Below, one piece after another: positions 54,140 to 64,000 of a stretch of 64,000 nt of DNA. Source of the DNA: Enterobacterales bacterium. GTDB taxonomy: Bacteria; Pseudomonadota; Gammaproteobacteria; Enterobacterales; Kangiellaceae. The stretch spans positions 62,001 through 126,000 of the forward strand of contig JAUZSK010000051.1 of the NCBI GenBank assembly GCA_030949565.1, written 5' to 3'. The translations under genes were made by a program, and so were the position numbers. How positions within the stretch are numbered: the first letter of the stretch is position 1; every line of letters begins with the position of its first letter. The notes beneath the pieces were generated by a model, which saw only the letters and a list, made by a program, of their open reading frames with translations, made no database searches and was not told where the DNA came from.

Positions 54140-55108
54140 TTGAGGATATTAAATATGCTTCCCCTTATAAAAGTTATTGCTCATCAGAGCCCCCAAGTTC
54201 AAATTCAACAGCTAGTTGATGCGCTCTATCAATTTATGGAGCAATCATCAATCGCACAAAATAGGGCCCGATGTTATATTCAATGGATGCTTCAATTATC
54301 CAGATTTCATAATTTTCAGCATCCTTCTGATCTCTGTCAATCCGATATAGAGACCTATTTATCCTCTCTAGCGATCGATGGCAGCTACTCCCCTCAAACT
54401 CAACAACAAGCCGTTAACGCCTTTTACTTTTTGTATGAACACTTTCTACAAATTCCACTGCCTAATCTCCGCTACTCACAAATCAAAAATCGTCGCAGTT
54501 TTAACGACCGATTTGGCGCAGCAAATTGTCAAAAAATAGTAGCCCTTTTAAAGCCAACCAGCCGATTAATTGCTGAATTAGCACTTTTAGGTAAGCTTAA
54601 GTTACCGCAGGTTGTGAAATTAAGACTTGCTGATGTTGATATTAAAGCTAACCGCATTGCGGTACGTGACGCTCAAGGTAAAACAGCCTTTTGTTTAGCT
54701 ATCCCACTCAAATTAATATTGGATCTTCGAATCCAGTTAATGCGAGTAAAGCAATCAAGTAATGAATTCGCTGGTTTAAATAATTTATCCAATAGTAAAG
54801 CATTGCTATTCCCTTTAATGAATCAAGCAAATAATAGCCAATCATCACGATCCATGCTGTTACTATTGGTCAAAAACGATATTAAGATAGCGATCGCTAA
54901 CTATGCTCAGCAGAACCAACAGAAAAATAGAAAGAAAGTGCCTCAAGTCCTATCACGGAGTTTATTAGGTGGGCTTTCAGCTTCGTCAAAGCTCTATCGT
55001 GCCTCTACGCGGTTAGAAAAGGAATCAATTAACAAGGACCGGCAAATAGCCTTTCAGTTGGATACAGTTTTTTCACAAGCTCAGCAGTACAAAAGAGGAG
55101 CAGCTTAA
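54140..55108 (+). CDS. Tyrosine-recombinase/integron-integrase-like protein lacking recognisable catalytic residues
   Basis: QNRARCYIQWMLQLSRFHNFQHPSDLCQSDIETYLSSLAIDGSYSPQTQQQAVNAFYFLYEHFLQIPLP resembles IntI N-domain; C-half lacks GTGLR, HTLRH and Tyr motifs. Confidence 0.75.
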   Translation: MRILNMLPLIKVIAHQSPQVQIQQLVDALYQFMEQSSIAQNRARCYIQWMLQLSRFHNFQHPSDLCQSDIETYLSSLAIDGSYSPQTQQQAVNAFYFLYEHFLQIPLPNLRYSQIKNRRSFNDRFGAANCQKIVALLKPTSRLIAELALLGKLKLPQVVKLRLADVDIKANRIAVRDAQGKTAFCLAIPLKLILDLRIQLMRVKQSSNEFAGLNNLSNSKALLFPLMNQANNSQSSRSMLLLLVKNDIKIAIANYAQQNQQKNRKKVPQVLSRSLLGGLSASSKLYRASTRLEKESINKDRQIAFQLDTVFSQAQQYKRGAA

Positions 55109-55767
55109 ACGACGATACGGATCGCTAATAGCAATAAAAGGACACCCATCAGCCAATCAATATAGTAACCGTGCTGTTGGTACCAATTAAGTATTTTAGG
55201 ACCCGAAAATGCCCAAGCGATCAGTGAAAACCAAGCAATCACATAGACGAAAATCCACAGTGCGTAAAGTAGCATCGAGGACATGGCTGTAGCCGGGTTA
55301 ACAATGGTGGTAAAAATGGCTATGAAAAATAAAGTGGCTTTGGGATTAAGTACATTGACCAAAAAGCCTTGTTTTAAACCCAGAGCGATAGGTCCCTTTG
55401 AAACATGCGGCAAGGTATCAGTTTTGGTCAGATTGGTAGTATTTTTTATTTCTTTTTTAGCCGACTTAAAACTCATAAACGCAAGGTAAACTAGATAAGC
55501 AGCACCAGCCCACTTAATAATGGCATAAATCAATGCAGATTTAGATAGAATAAAACCAATACCGAGCAGGGTATAGGTCAAGTGAACCAAGATCCCAAGT
55601 CCTATACCAAAAGCCGTTGCTATGCCATGCTTGCGCCCTGATTGCAGAGTATTTTTCAGTACCATCGCAAAATCAGGGCCGGGGCTAGCGACCGCTATCA
55701 TGTTCACAGTCGCAAGAATAAGAAACTGCTCCACCGAGGTTAGCCTTTCGCTTCGATTTTGACCCAA
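55105..55767 (-). CDS. LysE/RhtB-family translocator
   Basis: [42 protein letters not shown]. Confidence 0.93.
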   Translation of the reverse strand: MGQNRSERLTSVEQFLILATVNMIAVASPGPDFAMVLKNTLQSGRKHGIATAFGIGLGILVHLTYTLLGIGFILSKSALIYAIIKWAGAAYLVYLAFMSFKSAKKEIKNTTNLTKTDTLPHVSKGPIALGLKQGFLVNVLNPKATLFFIAIFTTIVNPATAMSSMLLYALWIFVYVIAWFSLIAWAFSGPKILNWYQQHGYYIDWLMGVLLLLLAIRIVV

Positions 55768-57440
55768 CTATCGCGCAAAGTAACGGTTCGATTAAAAACT
55801 AAGTTAGCTTCACTATGCACATAGCGGTCAGCACAAAAATAACCTTCTCGCTCAAATTGAAAAACCTCTTCTGGCTTTGCATCTTTTAATGATAATTCAA
55901 CTCTCGCCTGCTCTATTGTCACCAAACAATCCGGGTTAAGCGCATCCAAAATATTAGTTTCGGCAGCCGGGTTAGAAACATTAAAGAGTCTGTCATAGAG
56001 CCGCACCTTAGCAACTGCAGAGTGCTGCTCGGAAACCCAATGAATGACACCTTTGGCTTTGTAATCTGCCGGATTTTTGCCTAGCGTATTTTCGTCATAG
56101 CGACAAAGCAGCTCACAAATTTCGCCCTGCTCATCTAACTTAATTTCATCGCAAGTAATCACATAGGCATTACGCAATCTGACCGCCTTACCTAGCACTA
56201 AACGTTTGTATTTTTTATTAGCGCTTTCTCTAAAATCAGCTCGGTCGATATAGAGTGTTTTGCTAAAGGTAATTTTACGTTTCCCCATCGCTTCTTTTTG
56301 TGGGTGACGAGGCGCTAGCAACTCTTCGGTTTTATCTTCAGCATAGTTAGTGAGAGTTATTTTTAACGGATTAAGCACCGCCATTGCACGCGGTGCGTTT
56401 TCACCTAAGTCCTCACGCACCGAGTTTTCCAATAGGCTCATTTCAACGGTGTGAACTTTTTTAGTCACGCCGGTTCGGGCAATAAAATCTCTAATAGCCG
56501 TGGCGGAATAACCTCTACGGCGCATCCCAGAAATGGTGGGCATTCTTGGGTCATCCCAGCCATCAACCACTTCTTCCGTCACCAGTTGATTTAACTTACG
56601 TTTGCTGGTGATGGTATGTTCTAGATTTAGTCGCGAAAACTCGATTTGCTGTGGATGGCATTCGATACTAATGTTATCCAAAAACCAATCATAAAGTGGC
56701 CGGTGATCTTCAAACTCTAGCGTACACAGCGAGTGAGTGATCCCTTCAATGGCATCAGAAATACCATGAGTAAAATCATAAGTCGGATAAATACACCATT
56801 GATCACCTGTACGAATATGATGCGCCTTTTTTATCCGATAAATGACGGGGTCACGCATATTAATATTGGGGGAGCTCATATCTATCTTAGCTCTCAACGC
56901 CAGACTACCGTCGTCAAATTTTCCTGCTTTCATTTTTCGCAAAAGTGCTAAATTCTCATCAACCGGTCGCTCACGGAAAGGGCTGTTTTTGCCTTTTTCC
57001 GTCAAGGTACCGCGATATTCACGCATTTGTTGCATGGAAAGCTCACAAACATAAGCTAAACCCTTTTCAATCAACTCTTCAGCATAGCCATAAAGACGAT
57101 CAAAGTAGTCGGCGGAATGGCGTATTTCACCATCCCACTGAAAACCTAACCACTGAACATCCTTAGCAATCGCCTCAGCATAAGCTGATTCTTCTTTCGC
57201 TGGATTGGTGTCATCAAAACGTAAATTACAGCGACCTTGATAATCCTCTGCAATTCCAAAATTAAGGCAAATCGACTTAGCGTGGCCGATGTGTAGAAAT
57301 CCGTTGGGCTCTGGCGGGAATCGAGTTATTATCGACTGGTGTTTGCCGCTAGAAATGTCATTATCAATCATTGTTCTAATGAAATTAGTGGGTTTATTCC
57401 CGATATTTTCTGACTCACTCATAGTTTTGCTAGTTTCCAA
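55740..57440 (-). CDS. glnS: Glutaminyl-tRNA synthetase
   Basis: [30 protein letters not shown]-like region ([11 protein letters not shown]). Confidence 0.98.
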   Translation of the reverse strand: METSKTMSESENIGNKPTNFIRTMIDNDISSGKHQSIITRFPPEPNGFLHIGHAKSICLNFGIAEDYQGRCNLRFDDTNPAKEESAYAEAIAKDVQWLGFQWDGEIRHSADYFDRLYGYAEELIEKGLAYVCELSMQQMREYRGTLTEKGKNSPFRERPVDENLALLRKMKAGKFDDGSLALRAKIDMSSPNINMRDPVIYRIKKAHHIRTGDQWCIYPTYDFTHGISDAIEGITHSLCTLEFEDHRPLYDWFLDNISIECHPQQIEFSRLNLEHTITSKRKLNQLVTEEVVDGWDDPRMPTISGMRRRGYSATAIRDFIARTGVTKKVHTVEMSLLENSVREDLGENAPRAMAVLNPLKITLTNYAEDKTEELLAPRHPQKEAMGKRKITFSKTLYIDRADFRESANKKYKRLVLGKAVRLRNAYVITCDEIKLDEQGEICELLCRYDENTLGKNPADYKAKGVIHWVSEQHSAVAKVRLYDRLFNVSNPAAETNILDALNPDCLVTIEQARVELSLKDAKPEEVFQFEREGYFCADRYVHSEANLVFNRTVTLRDSWVKIEAKG

Positions 57441-57810
57441 TTAAACTTAATATCTATATTCAATGGTAGAAAGGCTCATTCTTAATGCTCAATGAGGAGG
57501 ATTTCTAATTAATGATTACTAAAAGAGGCTATTTAGGCGAGTAAATGCCTACTTCTGCGCAGCTTCTTTCGGCCCGTTACTTTAATGGCGTGATTTTACC
57601 TTAGATTGAATAAAGGGCGAAGAATTTATTACTCAATTTATCGATGAATTACACCGTAGATAACAATTAAATCCTATCTTTGCTATCAGTTAGTCTATCT
57701 TTGTCTAAAATCTATGGGCATTGAACTCAGTATTCGCTAGCCTAAGTGGTGTTTATTGCTTAAAATGCCTAATTGTTCGTCTAATTTGACTTTGAGATAG
57801 TTGCCTTACT

Positions 57811-60285
57811 ATGTTTTTAAGCCGTATATATCAAAAGCTCGTTGAAATACCGTTAAAATTGCTTGTTAGTAGCAAGCTTGTTCCGGAAGATCCTATCCAA
57901 GATCTGGCGATTGACCCCAACTCGCCTATCTATTATATATTACAACGGCGCTCTACCAGCAGCTTTCTTATTTTAAAGGAAAAAGCCCAGCGACTAAATC
58001 TGCCCGCACCCAAATTAATTTCTGTAGATGATAGTAAGATTGAACAAGGCGCTGTTTTCTTTTTACAAAGCAAGACAATCCTTGGCTTAGGCGGTAAACC
58101 TGTCAAAAAATATCAAAAGCTATTTGCTAAACTGATAGACACACAGAAATCAGATCCTAAACGTAAGCATCAGCTCATTCCTCTTTCAATTTATTGGGGA
58201 AGAAACCCAGGTAAAGAAAATTCACTGTTAAAACTGCTCTTTACCGATACCGAAAGCGCCAACCCTATAAGAAAGTTCTTCCTATTTATTTTTCAAGGTC
58301 GTAATACGTTTGTTCGTATTGCTAAACCAGTGGATCTACAGAAAATGGTATTTTCCGATACCAGTGAAGAAATGCAAGTGACTAAATTAACCCGCACTCT
58401 ACGGGTACACTTTCATCGTTTACGCCAAGTAGCGATGGGCCCCTTGATTACGAATCGCGGCCAAGTTGTCACCAATATTGTGGTCAGTGATAATGTTAAG
58501 GCTGCTATTAAAAAAGAAGCGAGCGCGAAAAAAATCAAACCCGCTAAAGCAAAAAAACTGGCCGAAAAATATGTTAAAGAAATAGCCTCTGCCTATAGTT
58601 ACAAAGCCGTTCGTTTTATGGAATCAAGCCTAACCCATCTATGGAACCGAATTTACGATGGCGTTTTAGTTAACAATGCTGAAATGGTACGAGATATCGC
58701 CTCGACCCATGAAATTGTTTATGTACCCTGTCACAGAAGCCATATTGATTATCTATTACTGTCTTACACTCTTTATCACGAAGGCCTGGTACCGCCGCAC
58801 ATAGCCGCCGGAATTAATCTAAATTTCTGGCCAGCAGGTCCTCTTTTACGCCGCGGTGGTGCGTTTTTTCTTCGCCGTAGCTTTGGCGGTAACAAACTCT
58901 ACACTTCGGTATTTAATGAATATATATACCAGTTAATGGATCGCGGCATTCCATTAGAGTTTTTCCTTGAAGGTGGCAGGAGCCGAACCGGTCGACTACT
59001 ACCACCGAAAACAGGGTTGCTCGCCATGGTGGTGCAATCATTGTTACGAGGCACAAGAAAACCTGTTGCTATCATTCCGGTTTATATTGGTTATGAACGG
59101 ATGTTTGAGGGTAAAAGTTATTTAAATGAATTACGCGGCGCAGATAAAAAGAAAGAATCTTTTGGCCAACTGTTAGGCATTAGAAAAACCCTCAAGCAAA
59201 ATTTTGGTAAAGTACACCTTAACTTCGCTAAGCCTATATTTTTAAACCAATACTTAGATAAAGAGCAGGCAGACTGGCATGATTACAAGGGTCAGGTTGG
59301 TGCAAAGCCCTCTTGGCTTACACCACAGGTTTCAAGCTTATCTGAATTGATTATGCAACATATTAATTCTGCGGTTACTATCAATGCCATCAGCTTGGTT
59401 GCCCTAGTTTTGCTCTCGACCGAGCGTATGGCGATTGGTAAAAAAGAACTTGAAACACAGTTAAATTTACTCTTGGCTCTACTTAAATCAGCCCCCTACA
59501 GTGATAATACTCAAATACCCAATGAAAATGGTATGGATCTTATCAAACAGGCCGAAGCACTCGGTGTGATTTTCTGTGTAAAAAACCCTATGGGTGATAT
59601 TGTCACAACCGATGAACAAACAGCAATACTGTTAACCTATTATCGAAATAATATTCTCCATGTGTTTATCGGATATTCTTTAGTCGCAAGCTGTTTTTTA
59701 AATTGTAAAGGCGTCACCAAAAGCGCTTTAATTAAAAAATGTCAGGCAATTTTTCCGTTACTAAAACGAGAACTTTATATTCACTGGGACGACGCTGAAT
59801 TAAAAATAAACATTCAACTAGCCATTGAGTTTTTCATTGATAAGGAGCTAGTCAGTGAAAAAGGCGATCAATTAATTCGTGCGGATGAAGCCACAGAAAA
59901 ATTTGATCAACTCATGTCAGTGGCCCAGTTTGTCCGTCCATCTTTACTTAGATATGGTATTTTGTTAACACTATTATCTAATCAAGCAGGGCAAGGTCGT
60001 TGTAGCCGCCGCGATCTCGAAAGACAAAGTCAGCAGGTTGCGCAGAGACTAGCAGCGCTATACAGCCTTAATGCTCCCGAGTCCTTTGATAAAAATCTTT
60101 TTAAAACTACCATAAGTGTTTTGAAAGATGCCAACCTTATTCAAATCGCCAAGGATAACTCATTTGATATTGACCCAAAAGTCGCGCTACTCAATCAGCG
60201 ATTATTGGAAAATGTGAATCAAAGTTCAAAACACATTATGCAAAAAACTGCTAACTGGGCAAGGAAACATTGGGAACAAAATTAA
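57811..60285 (+). CDS. plsB: Glycerol-3-phosphate 1-O-acyltransferase
   Basis: VPCHRSHIDYLLLSY (HX4D), FFLEGGRSRTGRLLPPKTGLL. Confidence 0.97.
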   Translation: MFLSRIYQKLVEIPLKLLVSSKLVPEDPIQDLAIDPNSPIYYILQRRSTSSFLILKEKAQRLNLPAPKLISVDDSKIEQGAVFFLQSKTILGLGGKPVKKYQKLFAKLIDTQKSDPKRKHQLIPLSIYWGRNPGKENSLLKLLFTDTESANPIRKFFLFIFQGRNTFVRIAKPVDLQKMVFSDTSEEMQVTKLTRTLRVHFHRLRQVAMGPLITNRGQVVTNIVVSDNVKAAIKKEASAKKIKPAKAKKLAEKYVKEIASAYSYKAVRFMESSLTHLWNRIYDGVLVNNAEMVRDIASTHEIVYVPCHRSHIDYLLLSYTLYHEGLVPPHIAAGINLNFWPAGPLLRRGGAFFLRRSFGGNKLYTSVFNEYIYQLMDRGIPLEFFLEGGRSRTGRLLPPKTGLLAMVVQSLLRGTRKPVAIIPVYIGYERMFEGKSYLNELRGADKKKESFGQLLGIRKTLKQNFGKVHLNFAKPIFLNQYLDKEQADWHDYKGQVGAKPSWLTPQVSSLSELIMQHINSAVTINAISLVALVLLSTERMAIGKKELETQLNLLLALLKSAPYSDNTQIPNENGMDLIKQAEALGVIFCVKNPMGDIVTTDEQTAILLTYYRNNILHVFIGYSLVASCFLNCKGVTKSALIKKCQAIFPLLKRELYIHWDDAELKINIQLAIEFFIDKELVSEKGDQLIRADEATEKFDQLMSVAQFVRPSLLRYGILLTLLSNQAGQGRCSRRDLERQSQQVAQRLAALYSLNAPESFDKNLFKTTISVLKDANLIQIAKDNSFDIDPKVALLNQRLLENVNQSSKHIMQKTANWARKHWEQN

Positions 60286-60348
60286 AGGCCTCGTTTAATA
60301 TAACAAGGCTTTTTAAGCTATGACAGTTCATTTAGTACACTGTTATTT

Positions 60349-61287
60349 TTAGATATCACCTTCAATATTAAATTTTTTGACCTGTTTTTTACTCATACCT
60401 TTGACCATTGCTTGTATAAAAACCTTATATTTTATAGGTTTTGAGGGCGATAAGGAAAACTGTGCTGAGTCTATAGAGCCATCCTTCAAAAAACATATCA
60501 TTCGATTAAACATTTCCCCAAAATTTCTATCTAAACAAGCAGCAAGGTAGTCAATTTCAGTTGGTACTATACTTTGATAAACCTTTTGATTGTACGAAGA
60601 ATAGTGATAATAATAGCCTCTATCCTCTATACCGAAATCAGCTTCAACAACCTTTATTTTCTGCATCTTGTTTTTTAAAGTATCCAGTAGAATAACTATC
60701 GGTGAAGCACTTCTGCTATAAGCATTATAGTTTCTAGATTGAGTGAGCAGTTCCAAATCTATATCCTGCAACTTATTCAACTCTCGCATGAATGAATTAA
60801 TTCTTAAAATACTAAAATTAGAAGAAAAATGCCATAATCTGTCAGCATCTAGTTCAAATGAAATATCTGCAGAATTATCTGATTTATCTCGGTCAATGTT
60901 TATAATCATCGTCGAGGAGAGAGTATCATCTTCAAGAAAGCGAAGATATTCATCGCTAAAAAACTGTGAGCCAAGTTTACCCTGTCCGATTTCAATACCT
61001 TCAAGTGCAATATATGTTGAGTTCCCATCCATGGAAAAATTAGTCACAAGGCTTTCAATAACGGGTATTTTATCTTCACTAAACAGCTGATTTAGTAATG
61101 GAATTTCAACCTCTTTTAGATCAAAATTTCCAGTAAATGGATTAAATGAGACCCTATCATATTCTAACCAATCAGGTGCGTTAGCCTGAAAACTTTTCTC
61201 CGCCGATGATTTGTAGTAGAAGAGTCCGCCTAGGATTACGGCTAGACTTGTGACAACGGCGATAATTATCTTTAAACGATTATCCAT
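60349..61287 (-). CDS. Hypothetical single-pass membrane protein (cluster member 3)
   Basis: N-terminal TM; DWLEYDRVSFNPFTGNFDLKEVEIP resembles AsmA/DUF748-type openings; overlaps upstream gene by 8 nt. Confidence 0.6.
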   Translation of the reverse strand: MDNRLKIIIAVVTSLAVILGGLFYYKSSAEKSFQANAPDWLEYDRVSFNPFTGNFDLKEVEIPLLNQLFSEDKIPVIESLVTNFSMDGNSTYIALEGIEIGQGKLGSQFFSDEYLRFLEDDTLSSTMIINIDRDKSDNSADISFELDADRLWHFSSNFSILRINSFMRELNKLQDIDLELLTQSRNYNAYSRSASPIVILLDTLKNKMQKIKVVEADFGIEDRGYYYHYSSYNQKVYQSIVPTEIDYLAACLDRNFGEMFNRMICFLKDGSIDSAQFSLSPSKPIKYKVFIQAMVKGMSKKQVKKFNIEGDI

Positions 61288-63139
61288 TATTTGCCTCCTT
61301 TGATTTTCTCTTGAAAATATAATCGATTAAAAACCGATCGGACTCTAGCTCTTTGCACTGATCTTGTTTGCATTGATAGGTCTTAAAAACCTCGAGCTCC
61401 GGCATTAAACCATCGTCCCCCTCAGATGCGTAGACAGCGGCATTGACAATAACCCAACCGTCTACAACATCCTCACCGGATTCATCTCGAAAATCTTGGA
61501 TATAGCTATCGGGCCATTCAATCTTATGATCAGCAACCTTTAACATATAATAGCGACTGCTAACCGCCTTTTCAGAGGCTTCTTTACGGTAAAGAAAGCT
61601 ATCCCATGCTGACCTTAGAGAGACTTGGGATGGCTTTAGCTTATAAGAAGAAATTGAGTAGTAACCTTCCACATCATCCACCGTTGGTGGTGGTTTTATT
61701 TCAGCAAATACATAACCGCCTCGCTGTACAAAACCTATATTTTTTAACTCACTTTTAAACTCCGATCGGGCTTGAATTTTCGCGTTTTGATAATCCTTTA
61801 GTGCCGCATCAAGTTTTTTTTGTAGTCGTTTGAGTTTTGCTGCAGCAAGACGCTTTTCTTTTTTCTCCTGTTTAATTCGGTTTGATACATGGTTTATATA
61901 TTTCAACTTGGTCCATTTTTTACGAGTTGATAAATATTCCATACCATCACTGATTAAATAAGCCGAATACTTTGGGTAGTCATAAATATCAGAAACGGCT
62001 AGGTAAGTTTTTTTGTAGCTGGTTGACCTCCATGATTTTTCAACCTTAGAATCATAATGTTCTTGAGAAAATTTATTAAGTTTTTTTCTAACGCTATTTA
62101 TTTTTTTTCTATTTGTTAAATCCAAAGGAGCAATATCAGTTAAGATTAGGTTATTATCCCACGACCAGGTTTTAAGGGTTATGCCTGAATGTTGGTAATT
62201 GGCTATACTATGCACCGCGAGCGCGTAGGTTCCCTGACCATTATTTTTACCATCCCAGGTTATTAAATGGCGTTTACCATCGCTTTCAAATTGTTTTACT
62301 GCCACCGCAGCACTGTTTGTAAAGCTATAATCGGCAAACAATATACCTCTTATCACTCGCGTGTTTATGCTTATCAGTTTGCTGCCATCTTCTTCAGTAA
62401 TCCAAAAATCACCTTTACCCGTTAAATATCCATCGCGACATTTAAAACCTTTACCAACTTTAAAGAATAGATCTTCAGCGTCAAATTGGGATGACTCCAA
62501 ATCAAAAACTCTGATGCTACAATCCAAGCTTAATCCAGATATCATGATTTCTTCCTTTGCTTCTGGAAACAAGCCGACACGACTACCCGACCTAAGGAAA
62601 GAAGTTTTATGACTAGTTCGTTTAGATTTTGATTCAGTTTTACGAGAGGCTAGATTGTTGCTCGAATAGCCTGTACTCAATTGGCTGGTATTAGAATTCA
62701 CACTGGTGGCGTTCTTATTATTCGAACTTGTATTGTTAGCAACAATCGAGGAACTGTTACCAACCGATTGCTCTGCCTCTGTCAGAGCCCATAAAGCTGA
62801 CTTTTCCGCCTCACCGGAATATAGTAGGTCGCCCGCCTTAGACACACCTTCAAGGGTTAAAGATGCCGCTTTTTTACACTCTCGCTTAAATAAAGCGCCA
62901 AGTTTTTTAACCAGTTTGCCTACAGCTTTTCCCTGAAATACCTCATCATTATCTGCAACCATTCGTAGTTGCAATTGATCCTGACACCATTGACTAGTGT
63001 CCGACGTAACATAAATGGTTACCCCGACCGATTTAGAATAGGCCAATTTTTTTTCAACAGCGCCAAGATTAGCGCAAAGCCCTCCTAAAAGGGCAAATAT
63101 TAAGTAGTTTTTTAGTCTCATGGCAAAACTCCCTATCAA
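61280..63139 (-). CDS. Hypothetical large secreted protein (cluster member 2)
   Basis: Signal peptide MRLKNYLIFALLGGLCANLGA; Ser/Asn-rich and Lys-rich coiled segments; no family recognised. Confidence 0.6.
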   Translation of the reverse strand: MIGSFAMRLKNYLIFALLGGLCANLGAVEKKLAYSKSVGVTIYVTSDTSQWCQDQLQLRMVADNDEVFQGKAVGKLVKKLGALFKRECKKAASLTLEGVSKAGDLLYSGEAEKSALWALTEAEQSVGNSSSIVANNTSSNNKNATSVNSNTSQLSTGYSSNNLASRKTESKSKRTSHKTSFLRSGSRVGLFPEAKEEIMISGLSLDCSIRVFDLESSQFDAEDLFFKVGKGFKCRDGYLTGKGDFWITEEDGSKLISINTRVIRGILFADYSFTNSAAVAVKQFESDGKRHLITWDGKNNGQGTYALAVHSIANYQHSGITLKTWSWDNNLILTDIAPLDLTNRKKINSVRKKLNKFSQEHYDSKVEKSWRSTSYKKTYLAVSDIYDYPKYSAYLISDGMEYLSTRKKWTKLKYINHVSNRIKQEKKEKRLAAAKLKRLQKKLDAALKDYQNAKIQARSEFKSELKNIGFVQRGGYVFAEIKPPPTVDDVEGYYSISSYKLKPSQVSLRSAWDSFLYRKEASEKAVSSRYYMLKVADHKIEWPDSYIQDFRDESGEDVVDGWVIVNAAVYASEGDDGLMPELEVFKTYQCKQDQCKELESDRFLIDYIFKRKSKEANNG

Positions 63140-64000
63140 TTAAGATAATTCCCAAGAACCATCGGCCGCTTTACACGCACTAAAATTCTCTTTCTTCTGC
63201 TTATTTTTATTTTCGATGTTGATTTCAAGGTCTCGACATTCAGTTTCTGCAACGATTGTTTCATCGACTAAATCCATTGAATCTAGATCAAACCCATCAA
63301 GATCGATACCTTCTATGGAGGACTCAACATCAGCCATGCTATCCAAATCAAATGCTTTCTGCCTTAGGCCTGGTGATGTTTGAGTATTGCGCTGTTGAGA
63401 CTCTATGGCTAGAGGAGCGTACACATAACCTAAGGTAATATTATTTTGTGAGACCAACAACCAATTATTTGGCGTTATACCAACAGCTTTAAATGACGAG
63501 CCTTTAGCCATACCACCCACAACAGCTGTTTGGGTTGATGTACCAGCACGCACATTAGTGCTAACCAATGTCTCGTAATCTTTACCGATTAGTTTAACGA
63601 AAGGGACTGTTTGAACCTGCTTTAGTTTAACAATTCCGATATTGGCATTTTTTTTGCTGACCGCAGAGGCATGGATACTTGCACTCGCCTGACTATGGTC
63701 ACTTTTCCAGTTTTCAGATAATTCTTGCCCCTTAGACGAATTGAGCATGGCTAAAGATTTTTTATGCAAAGCTGCTTGATCCTTTTTATCCAACGATGCC
63801 CCTATTTTACCACCAATGTAAGAGCCTAGCGTTGCGCCAAGTACCGTAGCTATAATCTTTCCGTTGCCCTTACCAATTTTCGAACCCAGCACAGCGCCAC
63901 CAACAGCACCGATAAATTGACCAAATTCCTCTTTGGTAACACCCATTGATTTACATCCAGACAGCGTAAAAATCGTCAATAAGACAATTATTGTTATTCT
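63140..64000 (-). CDS. Glycine-zipper plus SH3-like lipoprotein (cluster member 1; start beyond window)
   Basis: Lipobox TLSGC; GQFIGAVGGAVLGSKIGKGNGKIIATVLGATLGSYIGGKIGASLD; SH3-like VSTNVRAGTSTQTAVVGGMAKGSSFKAVG; frame open to window end. Confidence 0.7.
   Translation of the reverse strand, partial: RITIIVLLTIFTLSGCKSMGVTKEEFGQFIGAVGGAVLGSKIGKGNGKIIATVLGATLGSYIGGKIGASLDKKDQAALHKKSLAMLNSSKGQELSENWKSDHSQASASIHASAVSKKNANIGIVKLKQVQTVPFVKLIGKDYETLVSTNVRAGTSTQTAVVGGMAKGSSFKAVGITPNNWLLVSQNNITLGYVYAPLAIESQQRNTQTSPGLRQKAFDLDSMADVESSIEGIDLDGFDLDSMDLVDETIVAETECRDLEINIENKNKQKKENFSACKAADGSWELS

Noticed and set aside
54000-55108. A genuine integron (attI/attC cassette array) linked to the integrase-like gene
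   Set aside because: No attC-like repeat series or cassette genes seen, and the protein lacks catalytic motifs.
1-64000. CRISPR arrays, rRNA or tRNA genes
   Set aside because: No regularly spaced direct repeats, no rRNA-like segments, and no convincing cloverleaf with a GGTTCGA-type T-loop found in the intergenic regions read.

Overview
64 kb chromosomal window from what looks like a gammaproteobacterium (lipA-lipB-ybeD-dacA-rlpA-rodA-mrdA-rlmH-rsfS-nadD-holA-lptE-leuS order, plus ftsY-ftsE-ftsX-rpoH, priA, glnS, plsB). Most of it is housekeeping sequence. The accessory part is about 8.8-20 kb: a tandem duplication of a lipoprotein gene plus a Y1/REP-type transposase, then two Rhs C-terminal modules with different toxin tips and likely immunity genes, separated by a decayed ISKra4-like transposase. 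A clean IS66-family insertion with an 8-bp target duplication sits near 44-46 kb. The most interesting unlisted signals are: (1) an intergenic minus-strand candidate sRNA at ~53.67-53.81 kb with nine GGA motifs, several in hairpin loops, ending in an intrinsic terminator (CsrB/RsmY/RsmZ-like architecture); (2) a perfect CIRCE operator plus a second near-CIRCE upstream of rpoH; (3) a sigma-32-like promoter and structured leader upstream of hsp20; (4) an integron-integrase-like protein that appears to lack the catalytic residues; (5) a reconstructable membrane-protein gene split by the IS66 element. Many conserved genes (rlpA, rodA, mrdA, hsp20, maeA, others) are broken by 1-nt shifts, mostly in or next to short A/T runs. 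Sequencing error is the simplest explanation, so those breaks should not be read as biology without read-level checking. All functional calls come from reading the sequence; no database search was run.
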